Source: Candidatus Omnitrophota bacterium (GTDB lineage Bacteria > Omnitrophota > Gorgyraeia > Gygaellales > Profunditerraquicolaceae). Taken from it: DNA of 6,419 nucleotides. The stretch lies in contig JAQTNB010000074.1 in NCBI GenBank assembly GCA_028714055.1, positions 1-6,419 of the forward strand, read 5' to 3'. Below the pieces are notes generated by a model. That model was not told where the DNA came from. It saw only the letters and a program-made list of their open reading frames with translations, and did no database searches. The first letter of the stretch is position 1. Each line of letters starts with the position of its first letter. Position numbers and translations under genes: made by a program. This document shows, one piece after another, positions 5,841 to 6,419 of the stretch.

Positions 5841-5894
5841 TGCCGCAACGAGCGTCGCGAGGCGACAAGCCGAGCAGCGAGTGCGGCGCCACTT
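5831..5894 (+). repeat. Nested palindrome unit A
   Basis: The outer stem is AAGTGG (5831-5836) with CCACTT (5889-5894), continuing after an internal loop as GCCGCA (5842-5847) with TGCGGC (5882-5887). Inside it, GAGC (5850-5853) faces GCGA (5877-5880), allowing tandem G.A/A.G pairs plus G-C and C-G. The inner hairpin is GTCGC (5854-5858) / GCGAC (5862-5866) with a 3-base loop. The outermost arm overlaps the right arm of the tRNA-linked inverted repeat, so the two structures compete. Confidence 0.6.
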
Positions 5895-5911
5895 GTACTT
5901 GAGCGAGTAAG
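5877..5911 (+). repeat. 35-bp perfect direct repeat, copy 1
   Basis: This sequence recurs identically at 5959-5993, an 82-base offset. It spans the right half of unit A and the left half of unit B. Its central part is GGCGCCACTTGTACTTGAGC. Confidence 0.9.
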
Positions 5912-5947
5912 AGCGGCCCGCCAAGGGCCGCCCCGAGCGAAAGTACA
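5894..5947 (+). repeat. Nested palindrome unit B
   Basis: The outer stem is TGTACTT (5894-5900) with AAGTACA (5941-5947). Immediately inside, GAGCGA (5901-5906) faces a second GAGCGA (5935-5940). In antiparallel pairing this gives G.A, A.G, G-C, C-G, G.A, A.G. The inner stem is GCGGCCC (5913-5919) with GGGCCGC (5925-5931) around a GCCAA loop. The last 16 bases of the unit's right border (5933-5948) recur exactly at 6021-6036. Confidence 0.75.
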
Positions 5948-5958
5948 CTGTGTGCTTG

Positions 5959-5993
5959 GCGAGTGCGGCGCCACTTGTACTTGAGCGAGTAAG
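5959..5993 (+). repeat. 35-bp perfect direct repeat, copy 2
   Basis: Identical to 5877-5911. It brings a second copy of the unit A right half and leads into unit C. The segment between units B and C (5948-5975) can itself form TGGCG (5957-5961) / CGCCA (5969-5973). Confidence 0.9.
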
Positions 5994-6035
5994 CGGCGCT
6001 GCGCGAACATAGGGCGCCAGCCGAGCGAAAGTACA
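5976..6035 (+). repeat. Nested palindrome unit C
   Basis: It has the same outer arms as unit B: TGTACTT (5976-5982) with AAGTACA (6029-6035), and the same facing GAGCGA motifs (5983-5988 and 6023-6028). The inner part differs: GGCGC (5995-5999) with GCGCC (6014-6018) around a 14-base loop. Constant borders and a different core make B and C two members of one family, not a simple tandem copy. Confidence 0.7.
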
Positions 6036-6065
6036 CCAAACCTTTCACGACAAGTAAACCGTAGC

Positions 6066-6134
6066 CGGTTCATCCCCTCGCTTAATCAAGGCAAAATTTT
6101 TGCAAAAAATTTTGCCTAAGCTCGGGGATAGCCG
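6066..6134 (-). repeat. Large nested palindrome unit D, inverted orientation
   Basis: The core is a perfect 13-bp inverted repeat, AGGCAAAATTTTT (6089-6101) with AAAAATTTTGCCT (6105-6117), loop GCA. It is extended by GCTT (6080-6083) / AAGC (6118-6121) and, after a 2x2 mismatch, by ATCCCC (6072-6077) / GGGGAT (6124-6129), then CGG/CCG at the base. On the minus strand the mismatch reads GA opposite GA, with GAGC (6123-6120) facing GCGA (6081-6078), the same motif as units A-C. The A/T-rich core could also serve as a terminator. The gap 6037-6065 between units C and D has no feature I can name. Confidence 0.7.
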
Positions 6135-6158
6135 CTGATATCTAAACGCCGGCGGCTT

Positions 6159-6419
6159 ATGACGCCTTTCCTGAAACTATCCCTTTCCCTTGCGATCGTG
6201 CTCATCCTGGCATGTTCAGGTTTTTTCCTTCCGCACAAAGCTTGCCTACCGTTGCTTTCCGCATCGAATACCAAAGATGAAATTTTAAAAGAAGCGCTTT
6301 TTTACCGGAAGCTCGAAGGTAACGCTGTCCAGTGCCTGCTCTGCCCGCGTAGATGCGTCATTGCTGACGGAAGGAGGGGTTTTTGCGGAGTGCGGGAGAA
6401 TAAGAAAGGGGCGCTCTAT
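6159..6419 (+). CDS. amrS: AmmeMemoRadiSam system radical SAM enzyme, AmrS-like, 5' end only, with signal-peptide-like leader
   Basis: The first 87 residues are present; the gene runs off the right edge. Residues 45-81 (EALFYRKLEGNAVQCLLCPRRC, then IADGRRGFCGVREN) match the cysteine-rich N-terminus of AmrS/PflA-related radical SAM proteins, with C59, C62, C66 and C76. The CxxxCxxC cluster that would bind the radical 4Fe-4S centre lies beyond the window. Residues 1-44 are unusual: a hydrophobic stretch (LSLSLAIVLILACSGFF) with a lipobox-like ILAC at 16-19 suggests membrane anchoring or export. There is no twin-arginine motif. No downstream in-frame ATG exists in the window, only GTG (residue 14) and TTG (residue 32), and no strong ribosome site precedes ATG 6159. 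The biochemical role of AmrS is not established, and its usual AMMECR1 and Memo partners are not visible here. Confidence 0.82.
   Translation, partial: MTPFLKLSLSLAIVLILACSGFFLPHKACLPLLSASNTKDEILKEALFYRKLEGNAVQCLLCPRRCVIADGRRGFCGVRENKKGALY

Noticed and set aside
5693..6073. Minus-strand open frames with sequences such as GIRTHGLRDANATLSQLS and WDSNPRPSRCERDALPAELL
   Set aside because: They are antisense translations of tRNA-Ala plus the palindromic repeats. Such peptides are a well-known class of spurious database proteins; no ribosome site or protein domain supports them.
5811..6134. CRISPR array
   Set aside because: Only two copies of the 35-bp repeat exist, the intervening DNA is itself palindromic, and no cas genes are present.

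Overview
The window carries a type IV pilus / type II secretion-type gene cluster, followed by a tRNA gene, a dense block of nested palindromic repeats, and the start of a radical SAM gene. All genes are on the + strand. The pilin style suggests Candidatus Omnitrophota (WOR_2/OP3) or a related uncultivated phylum: several consecutive short prepilins beginning KGFTLLELIVVIIIIGIL, with C-terminal domains of the THYF...ATRC...GKSP type. This assignment rests on recollection of protein style and was not searched.

Layout. 2-112 is the end of an unidentified gene, followed by a probable intrinsic terminator (126-162) and a strong promoter (166-193). 243-1967 encodes a PilB/GspE assembly ATPase with an MshEN-type N-terminus. 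It overlaps by one base with 1967-3211, a PilC/GspF inner-membrane platform protein. A second promoter and an AU-rich leader with competing hairpins (3219-3302) precede two tandemly duplicated major-pilin-like genes (3321-3704 and 3739-4125), both with near-consensus Shine-Dalgarno sites. Three less similar prepilins follow (4160-4570, 4608-5021, 5005-5649). The last two are minor-pilin/pseudopilin-like, lack clear ribosome sites, and overlap. Together these genes supply the motor, the platform, a major subunit with a spare paralogue, and a minor-pilin initiation set. Prepilin peptidase, a secretin and PilM/N/O-type alignment proteins are not in the window.

The accessory part starts at 5666. 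A promoter drives tRNA-Ala(CGC) at 5735-5810, which has an encoded CCA and the G3:U70 identity pair. The last 7 bases of the tRNA form part of a perfect 16-bp inverted repeat (5804-5840). From there to 6134 the DNA is almost entirely nested palindromes. Four units (A, B, C on +, D on -) share one architecture although most of their arms are unrelated in sequence: an outer stem, then 5'-GAGC opposite GCGA-3' (which can form tandem G.A/A.G pairs followed by G-C and C-G), then an inner hairpin. This is the most interesting feature here and looks like an undescribed structured repeat family, RNA or single-stranded-DNA type.

6159-6419 is the 5' end of an AmrS-like (AmmeMemoRadiSam) radical SAM gene. 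Its product starts with a signal-peptide/lipobox-like leader, which is odd for such an enzyme.
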